Assembly (NCBI GenBank): GCA_029287455.1
Contig: JARFRB010000063.1
Span: 1-42,686 of the forward strand
Direction of reading: 5' to 3'
DNA from: Pelagibius litoralis
GTDB lineage: Bacteria > Pseudomonadota > Alphaproteobacteria > Kiloniellales > DSM-21159
Length of the DNA stretch: 42,686 nucleotides
Part shown: piece after piece, positions 31,875 through 40,879 of the stretch
How positions within the stretch are numbered: position 1 is the stretch's first letter
How the letters are laid out: each line of letters begins with the position of its first letter
The notes under the pieces: model-generated
Seen by the model: the letters and a program-made list of their open reading frames with translations, nothing else
The model's database searches: none
Told to the model about the DNA's origin: nothing
Position numbers and translations under genes: made by a program

Positions 31875-33215
31875 TCACTCCAGATGCGCGTACTCTTGGT
31901 TCTTGCCCGGCGTGCGCAGGAAGGCCACGGCGAGGATCGCCGCCAAGAGCGGATAGAGTGCCAGAAGCCGCAGCGTCCAAGTCGCATCGCCAAGCAGGTC
32001 GAAGGCGAGCCCCACCGGGAGTGGCCCGAGCGAGGCGCCCACAACGCCGATCATCTGTCCGGTCCCCTGAATGCCGCCGAGATGGCGGCGCCCGAAATAG
32101 CGCGGCCAGAGATAGCCGAACATGGTCATGCTGAAGGCATTGTTGACGCCGAAGATCAAGGCATAGATCATCGCGGACACAAGGTCCGTGGCCAAGGTCA
32201 CCGCCACCAGCGACGTGGCGGTAATCAGCAATCCGATGGCGAAGACATAGCGCGTGCGCAGCGCGTCGAAAAGGCGGCCGACGAAAGGCATGGCCAGGGC
32301 CATGGTCAGCGCCGAGATGGTGAAGATCCGCGCGGCGGATTCCACGCTCACCCCTTGGGCCGTCAGAAGCGTCACTTGATAGAAGTGCAAGGTGGTGATC
32401 AGCATGGCGATGGCGAACCAGCCGAAGGAAAGAATGTAGAAGGTGTGGGTCCTCAGTGCCTGAGCGCGCGTGAGGCCCGCGATCTCTTGTGGCTCCGCAG
32501 GGCTCTCTTCCGATTTGCTTGGCCGGGCGGCTCCGTCGGGCAGAAGGCCCAGGGATTCCGGCGTGTCGTGGAGCAAGAGGATGATCGGAGGCAGCATGAT
32601 AATCCAGGTCAGGACCCCCAGCACGACCCAGGCCTGTCGCCAGCCGATCTCCGAAACCAGAAACTGGGAGAGCGGCGGATGGATCGCCATGGAGATCCCG
32701 AAACCCAGAGCCATCAGGCTCATGGCAAAGCCGCGCCGGCGGCTGAACCACTGCGAGACCAGGTTGGCGTTGGCCAAAAGCATCGAGCCCTGACCGAAGA
32801 ATCGTAGAAGCGCGAATCCTATGGCCAGCCAGACGAAGTTCGCCGCCGCCCCGAAAAACAAGCAGGCGAGCCCCAGCAGCAAGGTGATCGCGATCAACGC
32901 GCGGCGCGGCCCGAAACGGTCCACCGCTCGCCCCATTCTGGGCAAGAGGAAGGCGGCCGCCAGCGTTGCCAGGCCGTAGGCAGTGGCTAGGGTGGCGCTG
33001 GACACTCCCAAGTCCTGGCTGATCGGTTCAACGAAGACGCTGAAGGTGTGTGATTGTCCCGGCCCGCTGGCGAAGATGCCAAGGCTGGCGACCCCGACGA
33101 TGGTCCAGCCATAGAAGAGCTTGTTGTTGACGCGTTCGACGATGCTACGGCGCAAGCGGTCCAGGGCTCTATCTCCGTGGGCCTGGGGTGAGCGAAGCGG
33201 GCAGATCCGGCCCAA
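31875..33215 (-). CDS. MFS transporter (monocarboxylate/OFA-like)
   Basis: An inner-membrane transporter with about twelve hydrophobic segments and the MFS loop GRAVDRFGPRRALIAIT between TM2 and TM3, plus GRLFDALRTRYVFAIG in the second half. The first span region LFYGWTIVGVASLGIFASG resembles oxalate/formate antiporter and monocarboxylate porter families. The central loop is polar (RPSKSEESPAEPQEI). The start is uncertain: no ATG lies before TM1, and candidates are TTG at 33215 or TTG at 33155. The substrate is unknown; a small acid or betaine-like acid would suit the neighbours. It converges on the HcnB-like gene. Confidence 0.85.
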   Translation of the reverse strand: MGRICPLRSPQAHGDRALDRLRRSIVERVNNKLFYGWTIVGVASLGIFASGPGQSHTFSVFVEPISQDLGVSSATLATAYGLATLAAAFLLPRMGRAVDRFGPRRALIAITLLLGLACLFFGAAANFVWLAIGFALLRFFGQGSMLLANANLVSQWFSRRRGFAMSLMALGFGISMAIHPPLSQFLVSEIGWRQAWVVLGVLTWIIMLPPIILLLHDTPESLGLLPDGAARPSKSEESPAEPQEIAGLTRAQALRTHTFYILSFGWFAIAMLITTLHFYQVTLLTAQGVSVESAARIFTISALTMALAMPFVGRLFDALRTRYVFAIGLLITATSLVAVTLATDLVSAMIYALIFGVNNAFSMTMFGYLWPRYFGRRHLGGIQGTGQMIGVVGASLGPLPVGLAFDLLGDATWTLRLLALYPLLAAILAVAFLRTPGKNQEYAHLE

Positions 33216-33431
33216 GGAACGGGCCTTGCCAAAAGGCGGTCGGCCGCGTCTTTATGCCCCGCCCGACCCCCTCTGTCTCGCTGAAAAATTCGTGGCTTCG
33301 CGGGTGACGCCGGCTGCACAGCTAAGTGGCTGGCGGATATAGTATTTTGCTTCGGAGGTCTTGTCTTCGTAGCCTCTCGCCGCCACGTCCAAAAGAAGGC
33401 GCGAATCTGGTATGCGACGGAGGACTCCATC

Positions 33432-34289
33432 ATGCGGAAGACGGTGTTTTGTGCGGCCATGGCCTTCTCACTTGCGTCCTTTCCGGCGCTGGCCTTCGAA
33501 GCGGAGTTTCTGTCCGCCAGCACCGCCGATCTGGAAAACCCTCACGACATCAAACTCTCGCGCGATGGCCGCTATCTGTTCGTCTCCGATCTTGGCAACA
33601 ACCGCGTGGCCGTGCTGGATGCCGAGACTCTCAAGATGAAGGGCACAATCGGCGAGGACGAGCAGAGGGGGCCCCACGACGTCGATCTGGACGCCTCCGG
33701 GCGCCTCCTGGTCGCCGACACCCATAATCATCGCATCGCGATTTATGAGCTGGACGGCATCGAAGGGCGCCTGGTGGAGAGCCTGTCCGACGGTATACGT
33801 AAGCCCGAGGGCGTCTTGGCGGGGTCAGAGGGCCGCGTGTTCGCGACCGGTGCCGGCAGCGACAATCTGGTTGTCTTTCTTGACGGGGCCGTGCGCAAGG
33901 AAATCGGTGACCTCTCCGCGCCACACGATGTGGAGTTTGCGCCGAACCGGGATGTTTGGATCGCGGACGCCGCCAATGACCGCCTGGTGCGCGTCAACCA
34001 GGATCTCGGGATCGAGACGATTCTCTCCGGCGATCCCTACGGCTTTAGCGGGCCAAGGTATCTCGACGTTGCGCCGGACGGAACCTTGGTGGTTGCCGAC
34101 AAGTATAGCCATAGCGTCAAGGTCATCGCCGAATCCGGCGAGGTGATCGGCGTGATCGGGACTGGGGAGCCGGGGCTTGGCCCCAACGTCTTCAAGACAC
34201 CGGAGGGCGTGGAGTTACGCGGCGACACCGTGTGGCTCTCCGACAGCGGCAATGACCGGATCGTCAAATACCGGCTGACCTGGGACTAA
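33432..34289 (+). CDS. Secreted NHL-repeat beta-propeller protein
   Basis: A 285-residue exported protein. The signal peptide is clear (MRKTVFCAAMAFSLASFPALA, cleavage near residue 21). The mature part is made of NHL-type blades with repeated Asp-Gly/His-Asn-Arg units (HDIKLSRDGRYLFVSDLGNN, HDVDLDASGRLLVADTHNHR, HDVEFAPNRDVWIADAANDR, PEGVELRGDTVWLSDSGNDR). Six blades are likely. GGAGG is 8 nt before the ATG. Such proteins can be lyases, lactonases or binding scaffolds; no catalytic identity can be read. It converges on the hydroxylase gene with a 12-bp gap. Confidence 0.86.
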   Translation: MRKTVFCAAMAFSLASFPALAFEAEFLSASTADLENPHDIKLSRDGRYLFVSDLGNNRVAVLDAETLKMKGTIGEDEQRGPHDVDLDASGRLLVADTHNHRIAIYELDGIEGRLVESLSDGIRKPEGVLAGSEGRVFATGAGSDNLVVFLDGAVRKEIGDLSAPHDVEFAPNRDVWIADAANDRLVRVNQDLGIETILSGDPYGFSGPRYLDVAPDGTLVVADKYSHSVKVIAESGEVIGVIGTGEPGLGPNVFKTPEGVELRGDTVWLSDSGNDRIVKYRLTWD

Positions 34290-34301
34290 GGCTCGGCCCC
34301 T

Positions 34302-35450
34302 CTAGGCCACCTGATCCTCGATCGCCGCGAGAGTGGATAGCAGCCCGTCCTTGTCGGCGTAGCAGCCTTGCAGCCAGCGGCTGCCCTCGCCGGAGTAAGC
34401 TTCGCGCGCGTGCAGAACCCGGGTGTTGTCCACCATGAAGAGCTCCCCCGGCGCCAGCTTGAAAGTGACCCACATGGCCGGGTCCTCGATGATCTCGGTA
34501 AACCGCCGGGACGCGGCGTAGTAGCCCTCCATCTCGTCGAAAGGCACATCCACGGGAGCCGCCGCCGAGCGGTTGTTCCAGCGCACCGCAATCACCTGTC
34601 CATCCGGCGCCAGCTCGATCACCGGCCGCCGCGAGCGCAGCCGCACACCGGGCGATCCGGCATACTCGAAGCGCGTGCAATACCCTGACAAGAGGTCGAA
34701 GTGCGCTAGGTTTTCGGACTTTAGCCGTTCGACGGCGCGGAACCCGTCCACCAGCCGGGAATCGCCGCCCTCCACCGAGTTTTCCAGACAGCACAAGAGC
34801 TGCAGCGTTGGCACCGGGTCGCGGTAGGGGTTATCGCTATGGGCTTCCAGACCCAGGTTCGTGAAGGCGAGGTTGCTTGGGTTCACCTGCGCGCGCACGT
34901 CGAACAAGCGGCCGTAGTTCGTCTCCCGCACGAAGCCGAAACGCTCCGCGGCCGTGCAAACCGCTCCCGGCTCCTTCGGCACGTTTTCCAGCAGGCTGAA
35001 GCCGTAGGCGCGGACCGGGACCAGCCAAGCCGCCAAGGCCGCCGGCGAGGTTGAAACCGCGCGCCAATCGGAACGGGGGAGGTCCGCCCCAAAACCGGCG
35101 TCCCAGGTCGTTATCGCCGGATCGAACCAGCCGCGCTCCGCCTCGCGGGCTTGGTCGTAGGCACGCGCCCGCAGCCACTCGGCCGGGAAGCGGAAAGCGC
35201 GCATGTCCGGCGCCAAGGTGATGCTGACCTCACCCTCGGGTGAGATGGCGGCCGCTGTGGCGGCCGTCTTGGAGGGCACGTCGAGGAGACTGATCAGCCG
35301 CTGGCCGTTGCTGGCGCTGCGGGTCGCTTCGTCGAGCGCGTTGTAGCGCAGCCAGACCGCGTGATAGCGCGCGGAGAAGCCGTCGCTCCAAGCGACTCGG
35401 ACAGCGCGCCCGTTGAGTATCACGGATGCGGCTTCGGCGGACGGCGTCAT
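34302..35450 (-). CDS. Gamma-butyrobetaine dioxygenase
   Basis: A 382-residue Fe(II)/2-oxoglutarate oxygenase of the BBOX/TauD family that hydroxylates gamma-butyrobetaine to L-carnitine. The iron ligands are H204 and D206 (LEAHSDNPYRDP) and H347 (RVLHAREAY). TNYGRLFDVRAQ contains the tyrosine (Y179) equivalent to a trimethylammonium-cage residue of human BBOX1, and VRWNNRS is a bacterial BBOX mark. The N-terminal GBBH-like domain (about 10-100) starts HAVWLRYNALDEATRS and lacks the Cys3-His zinc ligands of the animal enzyme. AGGGAGG precedes the ATG. It is divergent from the BKACE gene. Trimethyllysine dioxygenase is a less likely alternative. Confidence 0.88.
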   Translation of the reverse strand: MTPSAEAASVILNGRAVRVAWSDGFSARYHAVWLRYNALDEATRSASNGQRLISLLDVPSKTAATAAAISPEGEVSITLAPDMRAFRFPAEWLRARAYDQAREAERGWFDPAITTWDAGFGADLPRSDWRAVSTSPAALAAWLVPVRAYGFSLLENVPKEPGAVCTAAERFGFVRETNYGRLFDVRAQVNPSNLAFTNLGLEAHSDNPYRDPVPTLQLLCCLENSVEGGDSRLVDGFRAVERLKSENLAHFDLLSGYCTRFEYAGSPGVRLRSRRPVIELAPDGQVIAVRWNNRSAAAPVDVPFDEMEGYYAASRRFTEIIEDPAMWVTFKLAPGELFMVDNTRVLHAREAYSGEGSRWLQGCYADKDGLLSTLAAIEDQVA

Positions 35451-35595
35451 GGGCTAGGGTCCTCCCTTCCGGAAACGAGATGCGAGGTGCCGTGCGGATT
35501 GTGTTTTGCCAATATTGATCCTATAGGGCCGTGCGGCCAAGCCGAACTTGGCTTTCCAGCCGTGCCGCGCGGCGAAACGAGAGAGGGTTGATGCC
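35451..35595. promoter_or_regulatory. Divergent promoter region BBOX / BKACE
   Basis: A 145-bp spacer between divergent genes of one proposed pathway. It contains the palindrome CAATATTG (35510-35517) followed by TGATCCTATAGG, which is a candidate promoter/operator for the plus-strand genes. Sites are not certain. Confidence 0.45.
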
Positions 35596-36504
35596 ATGCC
35601 GTTGCAAATGAACCGGGAGGTCTTCATCACCTGCGCGGTCACGGGCTCGGGCGGAACGCAAGACCGCAGCCCGCACGTGCCAAGAAGCCCCCAGCAAATC
35701 GCCGAAAGAGCCATCGACGCGGCAAAGGCCGGCGCCGCCGTGGTGCATTGCCATGTGCGCGACCCGGAAACCGGGGCGCCGGCGCGCGACCCGAGTCTCT
35801 ACCGCGAGCTGACCGAGCGGGTGCGCGACGCTGACGTCGATGTGGTGCTGAATCTCACCGCCGGCATGGGTGGCGACTTGGTGCTCGGCGGGGTGGATCA
35901 ACCCCTTCCGCCGGGCCCGGGCACCGACATGATCTCGGGCGCGGAGCGGCTGGCCCATGTCGCAGATTGCCTGCCGGAAATCTGCACACTCGATTGCGGC
36001 ACCATGAACTTCGCGGAAGCCGACTACATCATGGTGAACAGCCCGGGCATGCTGCGGGACATGGGCGCGCGCATGACCGCTCTTGGTGTCAAGGTCGAGA
36101 TCGAGGCCTTCGACACGGGCCACCTCTGGCTGGCCAAGCGGCTGGTCGAGGAGAGCGTCCTGAACAGCCCCGCATTGGTGCAGCTTTGCATGGGTGTGCC
36201 TTGGGGTGCGCCAGACGACCTGCGCACCTTCCTGGCCATGGTGGACGCGGTGCCGGCCGATTGGGTCTGGTCGGGCTTCAGCCTTGGCCGCCACCAGATG
36301 CCCTACGTCGCCGCCGCCGTTCTGGCGGGCGGGAATGTGCGTGTCGGGCTGGAGGACAATCTCTATCTCGACAAGGGCGTTCTAGCGACGAATGCCCAGC
36401 TCGTGGAGCGTGCAGTTTCCATTATCGAAAACCTGGGCGCCCGCGTGATCGGCCCCGAGGACGTCCGGGCACGCCTCGGCCTGGAAAAGAGGGCGCCGCG
36501 ATGA
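35596..36504 (+). CDS. cdhC: 3-dehydrocarnitine cleavage enzyme (BKACE, DUF849)
   Basis: A 302-residue beta-keto acid cleavage enzyme. It condenses 3-dehydrocarnitine with acetyl-CoA and splits it into acetoacetate and betainyl-CoA. Zinc ligands are H51 and H53 in VVHCHVRDP, with the Glu in RVGLEDNLYLDKGV. The stretches LNLTAGMGGDLVLGG, EICTLDCGTMNF and FDTGHLWLAKRL follow the carnitine-type CdhC branch as I recall it. The start at 35596 has AGAGGG 8 nt upstream; an in-frame ATG at 35548 lacks a site. The neighbouring butyrobetaine hydroxylase supports the carnitine assignment. Other BKACE substrates (3-keto-5-aminohexanoate) are less likely. Confidence 0.9.
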   Translation: MPLQMNREVFITCAVTGSGGTQDRSPHVPRSPQQIAERAIDAAKAGAAVVHCHVRDPETGAPARDPSLYRELTERVRDADVDVVLNLTAGMGGDLVLGGVDQPLPPGPGTDMISGAERLAHVADCLPEICTLDCGTMNFAEADYIMVNSPGMLRDMGARMTALGVKVEIEAFDTGHLWLAKRLVEESVLNSPALVQLCMGVPWGAPDDLRTFLAMVDAVPADWVWSGFSLGRHQMPYVAAAVLAGGNVRVGLEDNLYLDKGVLATNAQLVERAVSIIENLGARVIGPEDVRARLGLEKRAPR

Positions 36505-36532
36505 GCTGCGTTTGCGCCGGAAGGCGGCGGGC

Positions 36533-37294
36533 ATGACGCGCCGGGTTCTGGTGACGGCCGGCGGCTCGGGCATCGGGCGCGCCATGGGGGAGGCCTTCGC
36601 GGCCGAGGGCGCGGAGGTTTGGGCGGTGGATATCGATCCGGTCGCGCTCGACGCCTGCCCGAGGGCCTGGCGCCGGGATTGCCTGGACGTGACCGAGGAG
36701 GCTGCGGTCGCGGAACTCTTCGGACGCCTGGCGGCGCAATGGGGTGGGTTGGACGTGCTCTGCGCGAATGCCGGGATCGCTGGGCCGACGGCGCTGGTGG
36801 AGGACGTGGCGCTGGACGACTGGCGCCGCTGCGTTTCGGTCAACCTCGACGGCGCCTTCCTGTTCGCCAAGCACGCGGCACCGCTGATGAAGGCGCAGCG
36901 GTCGGGGGTCATCTTGCTGACCTCTTCCACGGCTGGGCTGCATGGCTATCCCAGCCGCTCGCCCTATTGTGCCGCGAAGTGGGCGGTGATCGGCCTGATG
37001 AAAACGCTGGCGATGGAACTGGGCCCTTACGGCATACGCGCCAACGCCATCTGCCCGGGGTCGGTGGAGGGCGAGCGCATGGATGGCGTCTTGGCCCGGG
37101 AAGCGGCGGCGAAGGGCACCACACAGGAGGTGTTGCGGGCGGGTTATGCCTCGGGCACCTCGCTTAGGTCCTGGGTGCGCGCGGAGGACGTGGCGGCCAT
37201 GGCAGCGTATCTTGGCAGCGATGCCGCGCGGCTAGTGAGCGGTCAAACGATCGCCGTGGACGGTCACACGGAAAATCCCGACCCCAAGGTTTAG
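36533..37294 (+). CDS. SDR family dehydrogenase (candidate carnitine 3-dehydrogenase)
   Basis: A 253-residue short-chain dehydrogenase. The cofactor motif is TAGGSGIGRAMG (8-19), the NAG motif is CANAGIAG, and the catalytic set is S132, Y145 and K149 (SPYCAAKWAV). The aspartate in AVDIDP at about 33 indicates preference for NAD. It starts 28 bp after cdhC with GGAAGG upstream. Carnitine breakdown needs oxidation of the 3-hydroxyl before BKACE can act, and no classical L-carnitine dehydrogenase gene is present here, so this SDR is the local candidate (inference). Its stop overlaps the stop of the convergent ABC gene by 4 bp. Confidence 0.88.
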   Translation: MTRRVLVTAGGSGIGRAMGEAFAAEGAEVWAVDIDPVALDACPRAWRRDCLDVTEEAAVAELFGRLAAQWGGLDVLCANAGIAGPTALVEDVALDDWRRCVSVNLDGAFLFAKHAAPLMKAQRSGVILLTSSTAGLHGYPSRSPYCAAKWAVIGLMKTLAMELGPYGIRANAICPGSVEGERMDGVLAREAAAKGTTQEVLRAGYASGTSLRSWVRAEDVAAMAAYLGSDAARLVSGQTIAVDGHTENPDPKV

Positions 37295-38928
37295 GCGGGC
37301 TCCGTTCCAGCGGCGGCGCGTTCGGCGAGCAGGCGGTCGAGCCAGTCCGGGTCCATCTCCGGGACCGAGGACAGCAGCAGCTCCGTATAGGGATGGTGCG
37401 GCGGCTGGAACATTTCCGACTTGCGGCCTTGCTCCACCACCTTGCCTTCCTTCATGACCACGACCTCGTCGGCGATGGCGCGGACCGTGGCGAGATCGTG
37501 GGTGATGAACATGTAGGCGAGATCGAACTCACTCTGCAGCCGGTCCAGCAGCTTGAGGATCCCTTCCGCCACCAGTTGGTCGAGGGCGCTGGTCACCTCG
37601 TCGCAGATTATGAAGCGGGGCTCCGCCGCCAGGGCCCGAGCGATGCCGATGCGCTGCTTCTGGCCGCCGGAGAGTTCCGAGGGGAGGCGGTCGATGAAGT
37701 CATCCGGCTCCAGCTCGATGAGGTTGAGAAGCTCCCGGGTCCGCTCTTCCAGGGCCTTGCCGCTCAGGCCCAGATAAAAAGCCACCGGCCGGCCGATGAT
37801 CTCGCGGATCTTCTGCATCGGATTCAGGGCCGTGTCGGCCATCTGATAGATCATCTGCGCCTGGCGCAGCTGATCCTTGCTGCGCGCTTGGTAGCCTGTC
37901 GGGAGGGCTTGACCGTCGAATAGCACCTCGCCGGAGGACGGCGGGAGCAGGCCGGTGATTACCCGCGCGGCCGTAGATTTTCCGGATCCCGACTCCCCCA
38001 CGACTGCGACGGTGCGCCGGGCGTGTATGTCGAAGCTGACGTCGAAGAGGACCGGTGCCTTGCCATAAGCCGCGTCGATGTTGCGCAGTGAGACCACAGG
38101 CGTTTCGCCCGGCCCTGCCAAAGGCTGCTCTTTGCGCTCATGGCTGCGCACGGCCCACAGCGACTTGGTGTAATCCTCTTTGGGAGTTGCGAGCATGGTC
38201 CGGGTGTCGGCTTCCTCCACCTCGTCGCCTTTCAGCAGCACCTTGATCCTGTCGGCCATCTGGGCAACCACAGCCAGATCGTGGGTGATGTAGATGGCGG
38301 CGGTGTGAAACTGCTCGACGATATCCCGGATTGCCGCCAGCACCTCGATCTGTGTCGTCACGTCGAGGGCGGTTGTCGGCTCGTCGAAGATGATGAGATC
38401 GGGCCGGCAGGCCATGGCCATGGCGGTCATGGCGCGCTGAAGCTGGCCGCCGGAGACCTGGTGGGGATAGCGAAAGCCGATCTCCTCGGGATTGGGCAGC
38501 CGCATGCGGCGGTAAAGCTCCACCGCGTCCTTCTCCGCTTCCTCCCGGCTCATCACGTGATGGGAAAGCGGGGCCTCGCAATACTGGTCAATCAGCTTGT
38601 GGGCGGGGTTAAAGCTCGCCGCCGCGGACTGTGCCACATAGGCGATGCGCTTGCCGCGCAAGCCCCGGCGCTTGGCTTCGCTGGCTTTGCGCAGATTGAT
38701 GCCGTCGAACTCGATCGAGCCGCCGGAGATGCGGCAGCCATCGCGGGTGAAGCCCATGGCCGCCAAGCCAATTGTGGATTTGCCCGCACCCGACTCGCCG
38801 ATCAGTCCCATGACCTCGCCTCGGTGCAGGGTCAGATCCACGCCCTTCACGATGGGCTGCCAGGTTTCGTCGGCGCGCCCTTCGATGTGCAGGTCCTTGA
38901 TTTCCAGAAGCAGGGATTGTTCGGACAT
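37291..38928 (-). CDS. ABC transporter ATPase, fused Dpp/Opp-type (two cassettes)
   Basis: A 545-residue protein with two complete ATPase cassettes, equal to DppD and DppF fused. First: Walker A GESGAGKST, signature VSGGQLQRAMTAMA, Walker B LIIFDEPTTALDV. Second: GESGSGKST, LSGGQKQRIGIARALA, FIICDEVTSALDQ. AAGGAG precedes the ATG, and the permease gene ends 4 bp upstream. It powers the peptide-type importer encoded with the next three genes. Next to carnitine genes the likely cargo is gamma-butyrobetaine, carnitine or a related betaine rather than peptide (inference). Confidence 0.9.
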   Translation of the reverse strand: MSEQSLLLEIKDLHIEGRADETWQPIVKGVDLTLHRGEVMGLIGESGAGKSTIGLAAMGFTRDGCRISGGSIEFDGINLRKASEAKRRGLRGKRIAYVAQSAAASFNPAHKLIDQYCEAPLSHHVMSREEAEKDAVELYRRMRLPNPEEIGFRYPHQVSGGQLQRAMTAMAMACRPDLIIFDEPTTALDVTTQIEVLAAIRDIVEQFHTAAIYITHDLAVVAQMADRIKVLLKGDEVEEADTRTMLATPKEDYTKSLWAVRSHERKEQPLAGPGETPVVSLRNIDAAYGKAPVLFDVSFDIHARRTVAVVGESGSGKSTAARVITGLLPPSSGEVLFDGQALPTGYQARSKDQLRQAQMIYQMADTALNPMQKIREIIGRPVAFYLGLSGKALEERTRELLNLIELEPDDFIDRLPSELSGGQKQRIGIARALAAEPRFIICDEVTSALDQLVAEGILKLLDRLQSEFDLAYMFITHDLATVRAIADEVVVMKEGKVVEQGRKSEMFQPPHHPYTELLLSSVPEMDPDWLDRLLAERAAAGTEPA

Positions 38929-38932
38929 CTTC

Positions 38933-39766
38933 CTACTCCTTCAATCCGCTGGCGCGGTGCAGCATCCAGTCCACCACGAAGTTCACGCCGACGGTCAAAA
39001 GGGCGATGGCGCCGGCGGGCAGCAGCGGCGTGATCTCGCCAAAGGTGATCAGGGTGGCGTTCTCTCGCACCATGGAGCCCCAGTCGGCGGTGGGGGGCTG
39101 GATGCCGAGCCCCAAGAAGCTCAGCGCAGAGATGGACAGGAAGACGAAGCAGAAGCGCAAGCCGAACTCGGCCACCAAGGGGGCGGCGGCGTTCGGCAGG
39201 ATTTCCCGCAGGATCAGGTGCCGCATGCCTTCGCCGCGCAGCCGCGCCGCCTCGATGTAGTCCATCACCACGATATTCATGGCGACGGCGCGTGCGAGAC
39301 GGAAGACGCGGGTCGAATCGATCAGGGCGATCACGAGGATCATGTTCGTGATCGAGGTTCCGACGATGGTCAACAAGAGCAGCGCCAGGATGAGCGCCGG
39401 GATCGCCATGATGACATCCACGGCGCGGCTTAGGAGTTGATCGAGCTTGCCGCCGGTGGTGGCGGCCAGAAGCCCCAGGATCGATCCAAGCAGGAAGGCG
39501 AGCAGGGTGGTCAGGAAGGCGATCCCAACGGTGTTGCGCGCTCCGTAGATCAGCCGTGTGAACATGTCCCGGCCGAGCTTGTCGGTTCCCAGGATGTGTT
39601 CGGCGCTCCAGGGCAGGTATTGCTGACCCACCACCTCGCGCTCGCCGTAGGGGGCGATGACGGGCGCCAGAAAGGCGACCGCGATGTAGGCCAGAATGAC
39701 AATCATCCCAAACCATGCGGTCGGCGGCGCGGTGCGGAGGGCCTTGCCGACGGCTTGTGTGTTCAT
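38933..39766 (-). CDS. ABC transporter permease, DppC-like
   Basis: A 277-residue inner-membrane permease with about six spans. The family N-terminus is LAPVIAPYGEREVVGQQYLPWSAEHILGTDKLGRDMF, reduced here to its marks APYG and GTDKLGRDMF. The EAA loop is YIEAARLRGEGMRHLILREI, and the end is SFLGLGIQPPTADWGSM. The start at 39766 (MNTQAVGKALRTAPP) has GAGGGAGGG upstream. It lies 13 bp after the partner permease and 4 bp before the ATPase gene. Confidence 0.9.
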   Translation of the reverse strand: MNTQAVGKALRTAPPTAWFGMIVILAYIAVAFLAPVIAPYGEREVVGQQYLPWSAEHILGTDKLGRDMFTRLIYGARNTVGIAFLTTLLAFLLGSILGLLAATTGGKLDQLLSRAVDVIMAIPALILALLLLTIVGTSITNMILVIALIDSTRVFRLARAVAMNIVVMDYIEAARLRGEGMRHLILREILPNAAAPLVAEFGLRFCFVFLSISALSFLGLGIQPPTADWGSMVRENATLITFGEITPLLPAGAIALLTVGVNFVVDWMLHRASGLKE

Positions 39767-39779
39767 GATCCGCCCTCCC

Positions 39780-40733
39780 TCATCGGCTATGAACGAGGCG
39801 CGGGTTGGACAGGGTCGAGAGCACGTCCGCCGCGAGGTTGAGAAGCACGTAGGCACAGGCGAATATCAGGGCGGCGGCCTGAACCACGGTGATGTCGCGC
39901 TTGGACACCGAGTCGACCATCAACTGACCTAGGCCGGGATAGACGAAGACCACCTCCACCACCACCACGCCGGTGATGAGGTAAGCGAGGTTAAGGGCGA
40001 TCACATTAATGATCGGCGCCAGCGCGTTGGGCAGCGCGTGGCGCAGGATGATCGCCGTGGGCGAGGCCCCCTTGAGCTTGGCCATCTCGATGTAAGGCGA
40101 GGCAAGCAGGTTGATGATGGCTGCCCGCGTCATCCGCATCATGTGGGCCGTGACGACGAGGGTTAGGGTCAGGGCAGGCAGGAAGGTGCGGTGAATCCGC
40201 TCGCTGAAGGCCATCTCCGGTGAGACGTTCGCGATGGAGGGAAACCATCCGGTCTGGGACAGCAAGAAGATTAGGATATAAGCAACGAAGAACTCCGGGA
40301 AGGAGATCGAGGTCAGGGTGAAGATGTTCACAGCCCGGTCGTAGAGCGAATTGCGGAACAAGGCCGCGAGAATGCCCAGGGTCAGCGCCAGCGGCACCGC
40401 GATAACCGCCGCGTAGAGCGCCAGGAAGAGCGTATTCCCTAAACGCGTCGCGATCAGATCGGTGATGGGCCGGCCGTTCGCAAGCGAGTTTCCGAAGTCG
40501 CCCTGCAAGACATCGCCTAGCCAGACGAAGTATCTGATATAGGCGGGCTGGTCGAGGCCGAGCTCGCGCCGGAACGCGGCCACCGTCTCGGGCGTTGCGG
40601 CTTGGCCGAGGATCTCTTGCGCGATGTCGCCTGGTAGCAGCTCGACCGCGCCGAAGATGAGCAAGGAGATCACGAACAAGGTCACTAGGCCTAGGCCGAG
40701 ACGCAGCGCGATCATTTTCCAGATGCTGGACAC
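39780..40733 (-). CDS. ABC transporter permease, DppB-like
   Basis: A 317-residue inner-membrane permease of the DppB/OppB type. It has the N-terminal sequence LIFGAVELLPGD, the stretch RRELGLDQPAYIRYFVWLGD with GDFGNSLANGRPI, and the EAA loop YIEMAKLKGASPTAIILRHA. The end FVYPGLGQLMVDSV is typical. The start is GTG at 40733 behind AGGGGAA; an internal ATG six codons later is possible. It forms the heterodimeric channel with the DppC-like permease. Confidence 0.9.
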   Translation of the reverse strand: MSSIWKMIALRLGLGLVTLFVISLLIFGAVELLPGDIAQEILGQAATPETVAAFRRELGLDQPAYIRYFVWLGDVLQGDFGNSLANGRPITDLIATRLGNTLFLALYAAVIAVPLALTLGILAALFRNSLYDRAVNIFTLTSISFPEFFVAYILIFLLSQTGWFPSIANVSPEMAFSERIHRTFLPALTLTLVVTAHMMRMTRAAIINLLASPYIEMAKLKGASPTAIILRHALPNALAPIINVIALNLAYLITGVVVVEVVFVYPGLGQLMVDSVSKRDITVVQAAALIFACAYVLLNLAADVLSTLSNPRLVHSR

Positions 40734-40801
40734 ACCGTTCCCCTTTTCCAGCTATCAAATCGCTCGCTCGTCCGCCGCACGACCGGCCGCGGAGCCATTC
40801 C

Positions 40802-40879
40802 CGCCTAAGGCTGAACCTTGCATGGAGGTGCGAGCGGGAACCCCCGGCGCAACCGCGCCGGGGGTCGGGGCCTTAGGCG
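40802..40879 (-). promoter_or_regulatory. Nested intercistronic hairpins after the binding-protein gene
   Basis: An outer perfect 9-bp repeat, CGCCTAAGG (40802-40810) with CCTTAGGCG (40871-40879), encloses an inner perfect 11-bp stem (ACCCCCGGCGC at 40840-40850 with its complement at 40855-40865) with a 4-nt loop. The outer arm includes the TAA stop of the binding-protein gene. No T-run follows in the minus-strand direction, so mRNA protection or partial attenuation before the permease genes is more likely than full termination. Confidence 0.72.
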
